Source of the DNA: Azoarcus olearius
GTDB lineage: Bacteria > Pseudomonadota > Gammaproteobacteria > Burkholderiales > Rhodocyclaceae
Direction: 5' to 3'
NCBI RefSeq assembly: GCF_001682385.1
Contig: NZ_CP016210.1
Span: 1,240,001-1,304,000 of the forward strand
DNA: 64,000 bases
Shown here: positions 1 through 11,177 of the stretch, piece after piece
Layout of the letters: the number at the start of each line of letters is the position of its first letter
How positions within the stretch are numbered: position 1 is the first letter of the stretch
Translations under genes and position numbers: made by a program
The notes under the pieces: model-generated
What the model saw: only the letters and a program-made list of their open reading frames with translations
The model's database searches: none
Told to the model about the DNA's origin: nothing

Positions 1-827
1 ACTTTCTCAAGGCCGGCTTGCTCGATCGCGCCGAGACCGTGTTCCTCAAGTTGCGAGACACGCGCGCCAACGATGTGGCCTTGCGCTACCTGCTCGAGAT
101 CTACCAGCAGGAAAAGGACTGGGCGAAGGCGATCGAGATCGCGCGCGCACTGCCGGACCACGAAGAGGCGATGTGGCGCAAGGAAGTGGCGAGCTTTCAT
201 TGCGAACTCGCCACCACCGCGCTCGCGGATTCGCGCTTTCCGGATGTGCGCCGCCACATTGACGAGGCCTTGGCGATCAACCGCAGTTGCGTCCGCGCCA
301 GTCTGATCGAAGGTGATCTGTACGCCGCGCAGGGACGCGACGAGGATGCGCTTGAGGCATGGAAGCGGATCGAAAGCCAGGACCCGGTCTATCTTTCGCT
401 TGCCGCGGAGCGGGTGATGGATGCCTATGGACGCCTTGGTCGCGTCGAGCAGGGCCATATGTTGCTGCGCTCGTGGCTGGACCGCCATGCCTCTCTTGAC
501 CTGCTGGACGAGTTGTTCCAGTGGGAAATCGAGAAACTCGGGCCAAAGGCGGCCTACGACCTGGTGCGAGAAGAATTACGCCGCAACCCGACCCTGCTCG
601 GGCTGGACAAGCTGCTGGAGGCGGCGTTGCTCGCCGCGCCCGCGGAGCAGCGCGGCGACATAGAACTGGTGAAACAGTTGATTCACGGACACACGCGAAA
701 GGTTGCGCGATACCGCTGCGAGTCCTGCGGGTTCAAGGCGCGGCAGTTCCATTGGCATTGTCCAGCGTGCGGTGGCTGGGAAACCTATCCGCCGCGGCGC
801 ACCGAGGAGTTCGACCTGGAGCCGTGA
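1..827 (+). CDS. lapB: LPS assembly protein LapB, 3' part (gene starts upstream of the window)
   Basis: The reading frame is open from the first bases, so the true start lies outside; about 270 C-terminal residues are visible. They show consecutive TPR-like helical pairs, then a rubredoxin-type zinc/iron knuckle near the end with two CxxC pairs (CESC and CPAC). This TPR plus C-terminal rubredoxin layout is that of LapB/YciM, the inner-membrane-anchored regulator that couples LPS synthesis (LpxC turnover) to LPS transport. The following gene makes UDP-glucuronate, a surface-polysaccharide precursor, which fits an envelope context. The N-terminal membrane anchor cannot be checked here. Confidence 0.88.
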   Translation, partial: FLKAGLLDRAETVFLKLRDTRANDVALRYLLEIYQQEKDWAKAIEIARALPDHEEAMWRKEVASFHCELATTALADSRFPDVRRHIDEALAINRSCVRASLIEGDLYAAQGRDEDALEAWKRIESQDPVYLSLAAERVMDAYGRLGRVEQGHMLLRSWLDRHASLDLLDELFQWEIEKLGPKAAYDLVREELRRNPTLLGLDKLLEAALLAAPAEQRGDIELVKQLIHGHTRKVARYRCESCGFKARQFHWHCPACGGWETYPPRRTEEFDLEP

Positions 828-944
828 CCCACGCTTCGCTCGCGGGGCAGGGGCACGGGTGAGTCTGTCATCGTCTCGCTTCAATATCGCAGGGCGGGCG
901 CGGACGGACCGGGCCGGCGGAATCCAATCTGAATCGGGGGTTGC

Positions 945-2267
945 ATGAAAGTTACGGTAGTCGGAACCGGTTATGTCGGTCTGGTGAGCGGCGCTTGTCT
1001 TGCCGATGTGGGCAATGACGTACTGTGCCTGGATGTCGACCCGGACAAGATCCGCATCCTCGAGGAGGGCGGCATCCCGATTCACGAGCCGGGCTTGCTC
1101 GACGTCGTCCGGCGCAACGTTGCGGCGGGGCGCCTGTCCTTTACGACGGATGTCGAGCGCGCCGCGCGGCACGGCGTCATACAGTTCATCGCGGTCGGGA
1201 CGCCGCCGGACGAGGATGGCTCGGCCGACCTGCAGTACGTGCTCGCGGCCGCCCGCAACATCGGTCGCCATATGGATGGCTACCGCGTGATTGTGGACAA
1301 GTCGACCGTTCCGGTGGGCACGGGTGACAAGGTGCGGGCGGCGGTGGCCGAGGAACTTGCCGTGCGTGGCAGCACGCTCGCGTACAGCGTGGTGTCCAAC
1401 CCGGAGTTCCTGAAAGAAGGCGCCGCAGTAGAGGACTTCATGCGTCCGGACCGGATCATCGTCGGCGCCGATGACGAGCGCGCGGTCGAGCTGATGCGGC
1501 AACTCTACGGCCCGTTCCAGCGCAACCACGAAAAGCTGCTGGTGATGGACGTGCGCAGCGCGGAACTCACCAAGTACGCGGCCAACGCGATGCTGGCCAC
1601 CCGCATCAGCTTCATGAACGAACTTGCCAATCTTGCCGAAACCCTGGGGGCTGACATTGAACTGGTCCGTCAGGGCATTGGCTCGGACCCCCGTATCGGG
1701 TGGCACTTCCTGTATGCCGGCTGCGGCTACGGCGGTTCCTGCTTCCCCAAGGACGTGAAGGCGCTGGTGCGTACCGGCGCGGAGCATGGGCACGACCTTT
1801 TGCTGTTGAATGCGGTCGAAGCGGTAAACGATGCCCAGAAGTTGCGTCTGGTCGACAAAGTCGTTTCGCGTTTTGGTGAAAATCTGGCCGGGCGCCGGTT
1901 TGCGGTGTGGGGCCTGGCGTTCAAGCCCAATACCGATGACATGCGCGAAGCCCCCAGCCGCGTGGTGCTGGGTGAGTTGCTGGGGCGCGGCGCTTCGGTC
2001 TGCGTCTACGATCCGGTCGCCATGGACGAGGCGCGGCGCATCTTCGGTGTCGATGCGCGCCTGAGCTACGCAGAGCGCCCGATGGATGCGCTCGAAGCGG
2101 CGGACGCGCTGGTCATCGTGACGGAGTGGAAGGAGTTCCGCAGCCCCGACTTCGAGCGTATCCGAGCGCTGCTCAAGCAGCCGGTGATCTTCGACGGCCG
2201 CAACATGTACGACCCCGCGGTCCTGCGCAGCGAGGGGATCGAGTATTTCGGGATGGGGCGCCGCTGA
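945..2267 (+). CDS. ugd: UDP-glucose 6-dehydrogenase
   Basis: Oxidises UDP-glucose to UDP-glucuronate with two NAD+, giving precursor for capsule, exopolysaccharide or LPS sugars; cytoplasmic. 440 residues, usual for the family. Seen: N-terminal Rossmann motif GTGYVG (residues 7-12), the central helix region with NPEFLKEG, and the catalytic cysteine C266 in [10 protein letters not shown]. The C-terminal UDP-binding domain contains [13 protein letters not shown]. The start ATG directly precedes the first beta strand, so no extension is needed. It sits 117 bp after lapB with no clear terminator between them. Confidence 0.93.
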   Translation: MKVTVVGTGYVGLVSGACLADVGNDVLCLDVDPDKIRILEEGGIPIHEPGLLDVVRRNVAAGRLSFTTDVERAARHGVIQFIAVGTPPDEDGSADLQYVLAAARNIGRHMDGYRVIVDKSTVPVGTGDKVRAAVAEELAVRGSTLAYSVVSNPEFLKEGAAVEDFMRPDRIIVGADDERAVELMRQLYGPFQRNHEKLLVMDVRSAELTKYAANAMLATRISFMNELANLAETLGADIELVRQGIGSDPRIGWHFLYAGCGYGGSCFPKDVKALVRTGAEHGHDLLLLNAVEAVNDAQKLRLVDKVVSRFGENLAGRRFAVWGLAFKPNTDDMREAPSRVVLGELLGRGASVCVYDPVAMDEARRIFGVDARLSYAERPMDALEAADALVIVTEWKEFRSPDFERIRALLKQPVIFDGRNMYDPAVLRSEGIEYFGMGRR

Positions 2268-2411
2268 CGGCGTCTTGTTCCGGATGCGACATTGGTTGGG
2301 GATTGCAGCGGCTGCGACAGTCGGCAGCCCTGGCCTTCCGTAGCAGTGCGGGAACGAGTGCCTGGCGCGGCGCTTGCATCGGTTGCGGCACCATCGGTCA
2401 CAGTAGCGGAA

Positions 2412-3311
2412 ATGCGAGAAATGGAATTCAAGACGCTCGAGGACTACGTCGGCAAGACCCCGCTGGTGCGCATGAAGCGGATCACCGCGGGGCATAACAA
2501 CGTCATTCTCGCCAAGCTCGAGGGTAACAATCCGGCGGGATCGGTGAAGGACCGGCCGGCGTTGTCCATGGTCGTCCGCGCAGAGGCACGGGGCGACATC
2601 AAGCCTGGCGACACGCTCATCGAGGCGACCAGCGGTAATACCGGCATCGCGCTTGCCATGGCGGCGGCGATGCGCGGCTACCGGATGATCCTGGTGATGC
2701 CCGAGAACCAGAGCGTCGAGCGCCGGCAGACGATGCGCGCTTTCGGGGCCGAACTCGTGCTGACGCCCAAGGAGGGCGGCATGGAGATGGCGCGTGACGT
2801 CGCCGAGAAGATGCGCGACGAAGGCAAGGGCATCATCCTTGACCAGTTCGCCAACCCCGACAATCCGCTCGCCCACTACGAAGGAACCGGGCCCGAGTTG
2901 TGGGAGCAGACGGCGGGACGCATCACTCATTTCGTCAGCAGCATGGGTACGACGGGGACCATCATGGGTACGTCCCGATTCCTCAAGGAGATGAACCCGG
3001 CGATCCGGATCGTCGGGTGCCAGCCGGAGGAGGGATCCCAGATTCCGGGAATCCGCAAATGGCCCGAAGCCTATCTTCCGGCGATCTATCACCGCGAGTC
3101 GGTGGACAGCCTGGAGTACGTCAGCCAGGCCGATGCGGAGGAGATGACCCGGCGGTTGGCGCGCGAAGAGGGGCTCTTTGCCGGCATTTCGTCCGGCGGT
3201 GCGATGCATGTCGCCCTGCGTATCGCGGCACAGGTCGAAAACGCGGTGATCGTTTCGGTGATCTGCGACCGCGGCGACCGTTATCTCTCCACCGGGGTGT
3301 TCCCCGCCTGA
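2412..3311 (+). CDS. cysM: Cysteine synthase B (O-acetylserine sulfhydrylase CysM)
   Basis: PLP enzyme making cysteine from O-acetylserine and sulfide or thiosulfate. 299 residues from ATG 2412 (another in-frame ATG is at 2421); the frame is open further upstream but that stretch does not look like CysM. PLP lysine K46 lies in NPAGSVKDRPAL; the DRPA after the lysine is typical of CysM rather than CysK. The phosphate-binding loop TSGNTGIA and the C-terminal GISSGGA segment are present. A stand-alone gene about 140 bp after ugd. Confidence 0.9.
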   Translation: MREMEFKTLEDYVGKTPLVRMKRITAGHNNVILAKLEGNNPAGSVKDRPALSMVVRAEARGDIKPGDTLIEATSGNTGIALAMAAAMRGYRMILVMPENQSVERRQTMRAFGAELVLTPKEGGMEMARDVAEKMRDEGKGIILDQFANPDNPLAHYEGTGPELWEQTAGRITHFVSSMGTTGTIMGTSRFLKEMNPAIRIVGCQPEEGSQIPGIRKWPEAYLPAIYHRESVDSLEYVSQADAEEMTRRLAREEGLFAGISSGGAMHVALRIAAQVENAVIVSVICDRGDRYLSTGVFPA

Positions 3312-3349
3312 GCGGGCAGGCCGGGCAAGCTGGCCGCTAGAAAAAGGAA

Positions 3350-4144
3350 ATGCGCGTGCCGGTACTGGTGTTCGACATCGAGACGATTCCGGACGTGGCA
3401 GGCATCCGCGTCCTCAATGATTTGCCCCCGGACTTGTCCGACTTCGAGGTCGCGGAGTTTGCTTTCCAGCAGCGGCGGGCGACGAACGGAACGGACTTTC
3501 TGCCCCATCACCTCCAGCGCGTTGTAACGATCTCGTGCGCAATGAGGGATGCAGATCAATTCAGGGTGTTTTCGCTGTCCGAGCCCCAGGCCAACGAGGC
3601 GCAGATCATCCAGCGTTTCTTTGACGGCGTGGAGCGGTTTACACCCCAACTCGTGTCCTGGAACGGCGGCGGTTTCGATCTTCCCGTGCTGCATTACAGG
3701 GGCATGCTGCACGGTGTGGCGGCACCTCGCTATTGGGACCTGGGCGACGGGGACTTTGGCGACTCGCGCGACTTCAAGTGGAACAACTACATCAGCCGTT
3801 ACCACACGCGCCACCTCGACCTGATGGATGTCCTCGCGCTGTATCAGCCGCGCGCCAATGCCCCGCTGGACGATCTCGCGAAGCTGATGGGCTATCCGGG
3901 CAAACTGGGCATGGACGGCGGCGCGGTGTGGCAGGCCTGGCAGGAAGGGCGGATCGCCGAGATCCGCGACTATTGCGAAACCGACGTGGTGAATACCTAC
4001 CTCGTCTACTTGCGCTTCCAGCGCATGCGCGGGCAACTCGACCTTGCTGCTTGGGAGGCCGAGGTTCGTGTCGTGCGGGATACGCTCGAGCGGCTGGAAG
4101 GCGAGCACTGGAAGCGCTTTCTCGCCGCATGGAGTGCCGCCTGA
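3350..4144 (+). CDS. 3'-5' exonuclease related to the PolB proofreading domain
   Basis: 264 residues with a DnaQ/DEDD-like fold of the PolB-associated type (predicted PF10108 family). Exo I motif is D9-I-E11 in VFDIETIP; Exo II region is SWNGGGFDLP with an invariant Asp; Exo III is YCETD (Y208, D212). No polymerase domain is present, so it is a free-standing nuclease, presumably acting on single-stranded DNA in repair. The family has sometimes been labelled a polysaccharide protein (WlaX), but the acidic motifs argue for a nuclease. It starts 38 bp after cysM and may be co-transcribed with it. Confidence 0.82.
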   Translation: MRVPVLVFDIETIPDVAGIRVLNDLPPDLSDFEVAEFAFQQRRATNGTDFLPHHLQRVVTISCAMRDADQFRVFSLSEPQANEAQIIQRFFDGVERFTPQLVSWNGGGFDLPVLHYRGMLHGVAAPRYWDLGDGDFGDSRDFKWNNYISRYHTRHLDLMDVLALYQPRANAPLDDLAKLMGYPGKLGMDGGAVWQAWQEGRIAEIRDYCETDVVNTYLVYLRFQRMRGQLDLAAWEAEVRVVRDTLERLEGEHWKRFLAAWSAA

Positions 4145-4186
4145 TGGGGATGCATCCGCGTAATTCGGCTTAAAGCCAAAAAAGGT

Positions 4187-4214
4187 TTGACACAGCCAGG
4201 AAAGCGCCTATAAT
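4187..4214 (+). promoter_or_regulatory. Sigma-70 promoter of tRNA-Val
   Basis: -35 TTGACA (4187-4192) and -10 TATAAT (4209-4214), both perfect consensus, separated by 16 bp. The -10 ends 14 bp before the mature tRNA start, so the primary transcript has only a very short 5' leader. As strong as expected for a tRNA gene. Confidence 0.9.
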
Positions 4215-4228
4215 TCGGCGCTCTTAGC

Positions 4229-4305
4229 AGGCGCGTAGCTCAGTTGGTTAGAGCACCACCTTGACATGGTGGGGGTCGTTGGTTCGAGTCCAATCGCGCC
4301 TACCA
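4229..4305 (+). tRNA. tRNA-Val (anticodon GAC)
   Basis: 77 nt including an encoded CCA. The acceptor stem AGGCGCG pairs with CGCGCCT (discriminator A). D-arm GCTC/GAGC, anticodon stem CCACC/GGTGG with loop TTGACAT (anticodon GAC), a 5-nt variable region and a T-arm with TTCGAGT are all intact. Confidence 0.96.
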
Positions 4306-4390
4306 GATTTTCTGGAGATGATCTGAAATGTTCCGAACTCGCACCGAATCCGGAAACTGAATCAGGTCACTTCCGCCAGTCTGCTTGAGG

Positions 4391-4420
4391 AAAAAGTGCG
4401 GTCAGACCGCACTTTTTTTT
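4391..4420 (+). terminator. Rho-independent terminator or thrS leader attenuator
   Basis: A-run, stem GTGCGG/CCGCAC around loop TCAGA, then eight T. It lies between tRNA-Val and thrS and can end the tRNA transcript. It is 78 bp ahead of the thrS start, so an attenuator role for thrS is possible if the thrS promoter lies upstream of it. Confidence 0.85.
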
Positions 4421-4497
4421 CGTCCACGTTTTTCGTGCGATCGACGCGAGCAGTGCGCGTCCCGCCTGCACTGTTCTCCTTCGAGGGTCCAGAGATC

Positions 4498-6414
4498 ATG
4501 CCGAATATCAAGCTTCCAGATGGTTCTGTCCGCAGCTTCGATCATCCCGTCACGGTCGCGGAGGTCGCTGCGTCCATTGGCTCCGGCCTCGCCAAGGCCG
4601 CGTTGGCGGGTCGGGTGGATGGAAAGGCGGTCGATCTGTCGTATTGCATCGAACGCGACAGCGAGCTGGCCATCCTCACCGACAAGAGTGCGGAGGGCGT
4701 GGATGTCATCCGCCATTCCACTGCGCACCTGCTGGCGCATGCGGTCAAGGAGTTGTTTCCGGAAGCGCAGGTCACTATCGGGCCGGTGATCGAAAACGGG
4801 TTCTACTACGACTTTTCGTACAAGCGCCCGTTTACGCCGGAGGACCTCGAGGCGATCGAAAAGCGCATGGCCGAACTCGTCAAGCGCGAACTCCCGGTGG
4901 AGCGGGAGGTGTGGCCGCGCGACAAGGCGGTGGCGTTTTTCAAGTCGATCGGGGAGCACTACAAGGCCGAGATCATCGCCTCGATCCCCGCGAACGAAGA
5001 CGTGTCGCTGTATCGCCAGGGTGAGTTCGTCGATCTGTGTCGCGGGCCTCACGTGCCTTCGACCGGCAGGCTCAAGGTCTTCAAGTTGACCAAGCTTGCG
5101 GGCGCGTATTGGCGCGGTGACGCCAAGAACGAGATGCTGCAGCGGGTGTATGGAACCGCGTGGGCGAAAAAAGAGGACCTCGAGTCCTATCTCCATATGC
5201 TGGAGGAGGCCGAGAAGCGGGATCACCGCAAACTGGGACGCCAACTGGATCTGTTCCACATCCAGGAAGAGGCCCCCGGTATGGTGTTCTGGCACGCGAA
5301 GGGCTGGACGCTGTGGCAGCAGGTCGAGCAGTACCTGCGCGGGACGATTTCCCGTCATGGCTACCAGGAGGTTCGCACGCCGCAGATCGTAGACCGCTCG
5401 CTGTGGGAGAAGTCGGGGCATTGGGGCATGTATTCCGACCTGATGTTCACCACGCAGTCCGAGAAGCACGACTACGCCGTGAAGCCGATGAACTGCCCGT
5501 GCCACATCCAGATCTTCAACCAAGGGCTGAAGAGCTATCGCGACCTGCCGCTGCGGATGGCGGAGTTCGGCTCCTGTCATCGCAACGAGCCGTCCGGTTC
5601 CTTGCACGGCATCATGCGCGTGCGCAACTTCGTCCAGGACGATGCGCACATCTTCTGCACCGATGAACAGGTGCAGGAAGAAGCGGCGGCATTCATTGCG
5701 CTGTTGCAGAAGGTCTATGCGGACTTCGGGTTCCGCGACATCCAGATCAAGCTCTCGACTCGCCCCGAGAAGCGCGTCGGCGCCGACGAGCAGTGGGATG
5801 CGGCCGAGGCGGCGCTGGCTGCGGCGCTGAAAGCGCAGGGGCTGGAATACGAACTGCAGCCCGGGGAGGGCGCTTTCTACGGCCCCAAGATCGAGTTTTC
5901 ACTGAAGGACTGTCTGAACCGCGTCTGGCAGTGCGGCACGCTCCAGCTCGATTTCAACCTTCCGGTACGTCTCGGGGCGGAGTATGTGGCCGAGGACAAC
6001 ACCAAGAAGTTCCCGGTGATGTTGCACCGCGCCATCGTGGGCTCGCTGGAGCGCTTCATCGGCATCCTGATCGAACACTACGCGGGCGCGATGCCGCTCT
6101 GGCTGGCGCCGGTTCACGCCGTGGTCATGAACATCTCCGAAGGGCAGGCGGACTACGCCACGGAAGTGGTCAATCGGCTTCGCGAGGCCGGATTCCGGGT
6201 GGAGGCTGATTTGCGTAACGAAAAGATTAACTATAAAATCCGCGAACATAGCGTGCACAAGCTACCTTACCAGCTCGTGGTCGGCGAAAAAGAAAAGGCT
6301 GCGGGTGTAGTGGCGGTACGCGTCCGGGGTGGCCAGGATCTTGGCCAACTGTCCCTCGATAAGTTGATCGAACGCTGGAACGGCGAACTGGCTTCGCGCT
6401 CCGGCCCGGTCTGA
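4498..6414 (+). CDS. thrS: Threonine--tRNA ligase
   Basis: Charges tRNA-Thr; cytoplasmic class II synthetase. 638 residues from ATG 4498, where the TGS domain begins ([10 protein letters not shown]); the open frame extends upstream through the terminator hairpin and is not coding there. Order: TGS (about 1-61), editing domain with [10 protein letters not shown], catalytic core, anticodon-binding domain (about 540-638). Zinc ligands match E. coli by alignment: C333 (MNCPCH), H384 (DDAHIF) and H510 (MLHRAI). First gene of the thrS-infC-rpmI-rplT-pheST-ihfA block. Confidence 0.97.
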   Translation: MPNIKLPDGSVRSFDHPVTVAEVAASIGSGLAKAALAGRVDGKAVDLSYCIERDSELAILTDKSAEGVDVIRHSTAHLLAHAVKELFPEAQVTIGPVIENGFYYDFSYKRPFTPEDLEAIEKRMAELVKRELPVEREVWPRDKAVAFFKSIGEHYKAEIIASIPANEDVSLYRQGEFVDLCRGPHVPSTGRLKVFKLTKLAGAYWRGDAKNEMLQRVYGTAWAKKEDLESYLHMLEEAEKRDHRKLGRQLDLFHIQEEAPGMVFWHAKGWTLWQQVEQYLRGTISRHGYQEVRTPQIVDRSLWEKSGHWGMYSDLMFTTQSEKHDYAVKPMNCPCHIQIFNQGLKSYRDLPLRMAEFGSCHRNEPSGSLHGIMRVRNFVQDDAHIFCTDEQVQEEAAAFIALLQKVYADFGFRDIQIKLSTRPEKRVGADEQWDAAEAALAAALKAQGLEYELQPGEGAFYGPKIEFSLKDCLNRVWQCGTLQLDFNLPVRLGAEYVAEDNTKKFPVMLHRAIVGSLERFIGILIEHYAGAMPLWLAPVHAVVMNISEGQADYATEVVNRLREAGFRVEADLRNEKINYKIREHSVHKLPYQLVVGEKEKAAGVVAVRVRGGQDLGQLSLDKLIERWNGELASRSGPV

Positions 6415-6440
6415 TTTTGGTTTTCGTGGAGAACTGAACC

Positions 6441-6965
6441 ATCGCTCAAGATAACAAGAAGCAGCGCGTCAATGGGGAGATCAACGCAACGGAAGTGCGT
6501 CTGGTCGGTGAAGATGGCGAACAACTCGGCATCGTTTCCCTTAACGCCGCTCTGAACGCCGCCGAAGAGGCGGGGCTTGATCTCGTCGAGATCGCACCGA
6601 TGGCCAAGCCGCCGGTGTGCAAGATCATGGACTTCGGCAAGTTCAAGTATCAGGAGCAGAAGAAGGCCCACGAAGCCAGGCTGAAGCAGAAGCAGGTGCA
6701 GGTGAAGGAGGTCAAGCTCCGCCCCGGTACCGATGAAAACGACTACCAGATCAAGCTGCGCAACCTCAAGCGCTTCCTTGAAGAGGGCGACAAGTGCAAG
6801 GTGACCTTGCGCTTCCGTGGTCGGGAAATGGCGCACCAGGAGTTCGGCCTGCGCCAGTTGGAGCGGATCAAGGCCGATCTGGAGGAACTGGGTCAGGTCG
6901 AGCAGATGCCCAAGATGGAAGGGCGTCAGATGATCATGGTGATCGCGCCCAAGAAGAACCGCTGA
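6441..6965 (+). CDS. infC: Translation initiation factor IF-3, AUC start codon
   Basis: Binds the 30S subunit, prevents premature 50S joining and proofreads start codons. Product 174 residues, beginning (M)[12 protein letters not shown], the normal IF-3 N-terminus. The matching start codon is ATC at 6441 with a purine-rich site (TGGAGAACTG) just upstream. The first in-frame ATG is deep inside the N-domain and a GTG at 6495 would cut off conserved residues. A rare start codon is known for infC (AUU in E. coli) and allows autorepression, because IF-3 discriminates against non-canonical starts. It is 26 bp after thrS. Confidence 0.95.
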   Translation: MAQDNKKQRVNGEINATEVRLVGEDGEQLGIVSLNAALNAAEEAGLDLVEIAPMAKPPVCKIMDFGKFKYQEQKKAHEARLKQKQVQVKEVKLRPGTDENDYQIKLRNLKRFLEEGDKCKVTLRFRGREMAHQEFGLRQLERIKADLEELGQVEQMPKMEGRQMIMVIAPKKNR

Positions 6966-6981
6966 CTCGAGCGGAACCGGA

Positions 6982-7007
6982 TTTGCCCCGGCGGTCTGCG
7001 GGGCAAA
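6982..7007 (+). promoter_or_regulatory. Long hairpin in the infC-rpmI spacer, candidate autoregulatory element
   Basis: A perfect 9-bp stem TTTGCCCCG/CGGGGCAAA closes an 8-nt loop, 17 nt after infC and about 105 nt before rpmI. There is no T-run, so it is not a simple terminator. In E. coli, ribosomal protein L20 represses rpmI-rplT through RNA structures in this same spacer; a related role here is inference. Confidence 0.4.
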
Positions 7008-7112
7008 ACCGTGGCAACGATGAAGTTGCCGCGGATTACAAGTGGTGTCAGGTGTAAAACGCGCTTGTTGCTGGCGCTACCTGGCGGCATTCATAAACAC
7101 GGAGTCTTAGCA

Positions 7113-7310
7113 ATGCCCAAGATGAAGACGAAGAGCAGCGCCAAGAAGCGTTTCAAGGTGCGCTCCAGCGGTGGGATCAAGCGGTCCCAGGCGTTCAAGC
7201 GCCACATCCTTACCAAGAAAACCACCAAGAGCAAGCGCCAGCTGCGCGGCATGACCGAAGTCCATGCCAGCGACGAGAAGCTGATCCGCGCCATGCTGCC
7301 TTACGCTTGA
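7113..7310 (+). CDS. rpmI: 50S ribosomal protein L35
   Basis: 65 residues, lysine/arginine-rich, beginning [14 protein letters not shown] and containing the family segment [16 protein letters not shown]. The start is ATG 7113; the frame open upstream is spacer, since L35 always starts at this MPK motif. Next gene is rplT, 12 bp away, the usual rpmI-rplT pair; L20 normally autoregulates both. Confidence 0.97.
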   Translation: MPKMKTKSSAKKRFKVRSSGGIKRSQAFKRHILTKKTTKSKRQLRGMTEVHASDEKLIRAMLPYA

Positions 7311-7322
7311 TAGGAGACCGCA

Positions 7323-7682
7323 ATGCCCCGAGTTAAACGTGGTGTAACCGCCCGCGCACGTCACAAGAAGGTTCTCGATCAGGCCAAGGGTTACCGCGGC
7401 CGTCGCAAAAACGTATACCGCATCGCCAAACAGGCGGTGATGAAGGCCGGTCAGTACGCCTACCGTGACCGTCGTCAGCGCAAGCGCCAGTTCCGCGCGC
7501 TGTGGATCGCCCGTATCAATGCTGCTGCCCGCGAACTGGGCCTGACCTACTCCACCTTCATGAACGGCCTCAAGAAGGCTGCCGTCGAAGTGGACCGCAA
7601 GGTGCTGGCCGACCTGGCCGTGTTCGACAAGCCTGCTTTTGCAGCGCTCGCTGAACAAGCCCGGGCCAAACTTGCTGCGTAA
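7323..7682 (+). CDS. rplT: 50S ribosomal protein L20
   Basis: 119 residues, standard for L20. Basic N-terminal extension [16 protein letters not shown], then the [17 protein letters not shown] region and a globular C-terminal domain with [16 protein letters not shown]. It binds 23S rRNA domain I early in 50S assembly and is the known translational repressor of rpmI-rplT in enterics. A strong terminator follows within 15 bp. Confidence 0.98.
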   Translation: MPRVKRGVTARARHKKVLDQAKGYRGRRKNVYRIAKQAVMKAGQYAYRDRRQRKRQFRALWIARINAAARELGLTYSTFMNGLKKAAVEVDRKVLADLAVFDKPAFAALAEQARAKLAA

Positions 7683-7696
7683 GCTGACGCAGCCCG

Positions 7697-7727
7697 AAAA
7701 AAGGAGGCCTGGCCTCCTTTTTTTTTC
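7697..7727 (+). terminator. Terminator between rplT and pheS
   Basis: Six A, stem GGAGGCC/GGCCTCC with a one-base nominal loop (so a slightly shorter real stem), then nine T. It stands 22 bp before pheS. In enterics pheST is controlled by attenuation at the same spot; here I see no obvious Phe-rich leader peptide, so it may be a plain or leaky terminator. Confidence 0.85.
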
Positions 7728-7730
7728 TGA

Positions 7731-8780
<1,050 letters not shown>

Positions 8781-8786
8781 TCGAAC

Positions 8787-11177
8787 ATGCAATTCTCCGA
8801 ACAGTGGTTGCGCACCTTCGTCAACCCGCCGCTCGATAGCGATGCGCTCGGCCACCTGCTGACCATGGCGGGTCTGGAGGTCGAGGAGGCGCAGCCGGTA
8901 GCCCCCGCGTTTTCAGGCATCGTCGTGGCCTCGATCATCGAGGCCGAGAAGCATCCCAACGCGGACAAGCTGCGTGTCTGCAAGGTGGATGCGGGCACCG
9001 GCGAACTGCTGCAGATCGTGTGCGGTGCGCCGAACGCCGCCGCCGGCATGAAGGTGCCCTGCGCCCTGGTGGGCGCGCAACTGCCTGGCGATTTCGCCAT
9101 CAAGGCTGCAAAGCTCCGCGGCGTCGAATCGTTCGGCATGCTGTGCTCGGCTCGCGAGCTGGGCATCTCCGAAGATCACGGCGGCTTGCTTGAACTGCCG
9201 GCCGATGCCCCCGTGGGGTGCGATATCCGGGCGTATCTGGCGCTCGACGACACGCTATTCACCATCAAGCTGACGCCCAACCGCGCGGATTGCCTGAGTC
9301 TGGCCGGGGTTGCACGCGAGGTGGCGGCGATCACCGCGGCCGAGTTGTCGTTGCCTGCCGTGCAGCCCGTCGAGCCGGTTACGGATGCCAGGAGAGCCGT
9401 CGCGTTGGACGTGCCGGCCGCGTGCCCCCGTTACTGTGGTCGTGTCCTGCGTGGCGTTGACGCTCGCGCGCAAACGCCGGACTGGATGAAGCAACGCCTG
9501 CAGCGCAGTGGATTGCGCCCGATCAGTGCGCTGGTCGACATCACGAACTACGTCATGCTCGAACTCGGCCAGCCGCTGCATGCCTTCGACGACGCTCGGA
9601 TCAGCGGAAGCGTCCATGTCCGGCTTGCTTTGCCTGGCGAGCAGCTCCTGTTGCTGAATGGTCAGACCGTGTCCCTGACGCCGGACAGCCTCGTCATCGC
9701 CGATGAGGATCGTGTTCTTGCATTGGCGGGGGTCATGGGTGGAGAGGAGTGCGGTGTCACGCTCGACACCCGCGACGTCTTCCTTGAAAGCGCATTCTTC
9801 GCACCCGCGGCGATCGCCGGGCGCGCGCGTTCCTACGGGTTTTCCTCGGATGCCGCCCACCGCTTCGAGCGTGGCGTGGACTTCGCCCTCGGCCCCCGGG
9901 CGATCGAGCGCGCGACACGCCTGATCCTCGACATCTGCGGCGGCGAAGCAGGGCCTACGGTGGTGGCGGAAGTGGCTTCGGCGCTGCCCGAACGGCCGGC
10001 CGTGCGGCTGCGGCCGGAGCGTGCCCGACGCCTTCTTGGCGTCACCCTGGATGACGCACAGATGCAGGCGCTGCTGGAGCGGGTGCATCTCAACGTGGTG
10101 CCCAGTGGTAGCGACCTCCTCGTGACGCCGCCGTCCTTCCGCTTCGACGTGGAGATCGAAGAAGACCTTATCGAAGAGCTGGCGCGGCTGCACGGTTACG
10201 ACAACATCCCGGCGGTGCCTCCGCAGGGGCAGTTGATGATGCTCGAGCGCTCCGAGTCCGCGCGCTCGCCCTGGACGGTCCGCCACCTGCTCGCAGCACG
10301 GGGATACCAGGAAGTGGTGAATTTCGCGTTCGTCGAGGAGGCTTGGGAGCGGGATTTCTGCGCCAACGAAGATCCCATTCGTCTCGCCAACCCGATCGCC
10401 AGTCAGATGAGCGTGATGCGCTCGAGTCTGGTGCCGGGGCTGGTGGCAAACCTCGCAACCAATCGGAAGCGCCAGCAACAGCGCGTGCGCGTGTTCGAAG
10501 TCGGACGCTGCTTTGAACGCAAGGCCGACGGCGAGCCGGTCGCGGGGTTTCATCAGCCGGTTCGCATCGCCGCGCTGGCGGCGGGCGGCGTTGTGCCCGA
10601 GCAATGGGGAGAGCGCGAGCGTCAGGTCGACTTCTACGACGTGAAGGGCGATCTTGAGGCCCTGTTTGCGCCTCGTCTGCTGAGCTTCGAGCCGCTGTCC
10701 CACCCCGCGCTCCACCCGGGTCGGGCTGCCGCGGTGCTGCTCGACGGGCGGCGGATCGGGTGGCTTGGCGAAGTGCATCCGGTTTGGGTGCAGCGCTACG
10801 ACGTCGGTTCGGCACCGGTGGTTTTCGAGGTCGACCTCGATTCGGCGCTCGAAAGCCGTTTGCCGAGTTTCGGCGGTGTCTCCCGGATGCCTGCGGTAAC
10901 GCGCGACCTGGCGCTGGTCGTGGCGGCGGAGGTGCCGGCTGCACGGATTCTGGAGGTGCTGAAAGCTGCCGCGGGGCCTCTCGTAACCGAGATTTCGCTG
11001 TTCGATCTGTACCATGGTAAAGGCATTGATCCGGACAAGAAGAGCCTTGCTTTCAGGGTGTTGATGCAAGATACTCATCGGACTCTTGAAGACGCCGAAG
11101 TTGATGCCGCCGTGGCTGCGCTAGTGCAACAGGCCGAGCTCGTGTTCGGCGCGCGACTGCGGGGGGCAGTTGAATGA
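8787..11177 (+). CDS. pheT: Phenylalanine--tRNA ligase beta subunit
   Basis: 796 residues, normal length. Order: N-terminal OB-fold tRNA-binding domain (about 39-150, [17 protein letters not shown]), B1/B5 and B3/B4 domains (the editing site for misacylated Tyr-tRNA-Phe), catalytic-like core, and a C-terminal ferredoxin-fold anticodon-binding domain from about 700 ([15 protein letters not shown]). Its stop overlaps the ihfA start (ATGA), indicating translational coupling. Confidence 0.97.
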   Translation: MQFSEQWLRTFVNPPLDSDALGHLLTMAGLEVEEAQPVAPAFSGIVVASIIEAEKHPNADKLRVCKVDAGTGELLQIVCGAPNAAAGMKVPCALVGAQLPGDFAIKAAKLRGVESFGMLCSARELGISEDHGGLLELPADAPVGCDIRAYLALDDTLFTIKLTPNRADCLSLAGVAREVAAITAAELSLPAVQPVEPVTDARRAVALDVPAACPRYCGRVLRGVDARAQTPDWMKQRLQRSGLRPISALVDITNYVMLELGQPLHAFDDARISGSVHVRLALPGEQLLLLNGQTVSLTPDSLVIADEDRVLALAGVMGGEECGVTLDTRDVFLESAFFAPAAIAGRARSYGFSSDAAHRFERGVDFALGPRAIERATRLILDICGGEAGPTVVAEVASALPERPAVRLRPERARRLLGVTLDDAQMQALLERVHLNVVPSGSDLLVTPPSFRFDVEIEEDLIEELARLHGYDNIPAVPPQGQLMMLERSESARSPWTVRHLLAARGYQEVVNFAFVEEAWERDFCANEDPIRLANPIASQMSVMRSSLVPGLVANLATNRKRQQQRVRVFEVGRCFERKADGEPVAGFHQPVRIAALAAGGVVPEQWGERERQVDFYDVKGDLEALFAPRLLSFEPLSHPALHPGRAAAVLLDGRRIGWLGEVHPVWVQRYDVGSAPVVFEVDLDSALESRLPSFGGVSRMPAVTRDLALVVAAEVPAARILEVLKAAAGPLVTEISLFDLYHGKGIDPDKKSLAFRVLMQDTHRTLEDAEVDAAVAALVQQAELVFGARLRGAVE

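Noticed and set aside
576..3209. A very long open frame (over 870 codons) on the minus strand across lapB, ugd and cysM
   Set aside because: It is antisense to three well-identified genes and its translation is Arg/His/Gly-rich with no recognisable domain; such frames arise from third-position GC bias.
9255..11078. 600-codon minus-strand frame inside pheT
   Set aside because: Antisense to the intact pheT gene with shadow-like composition (His/Arg-rich) and no ribosome site.
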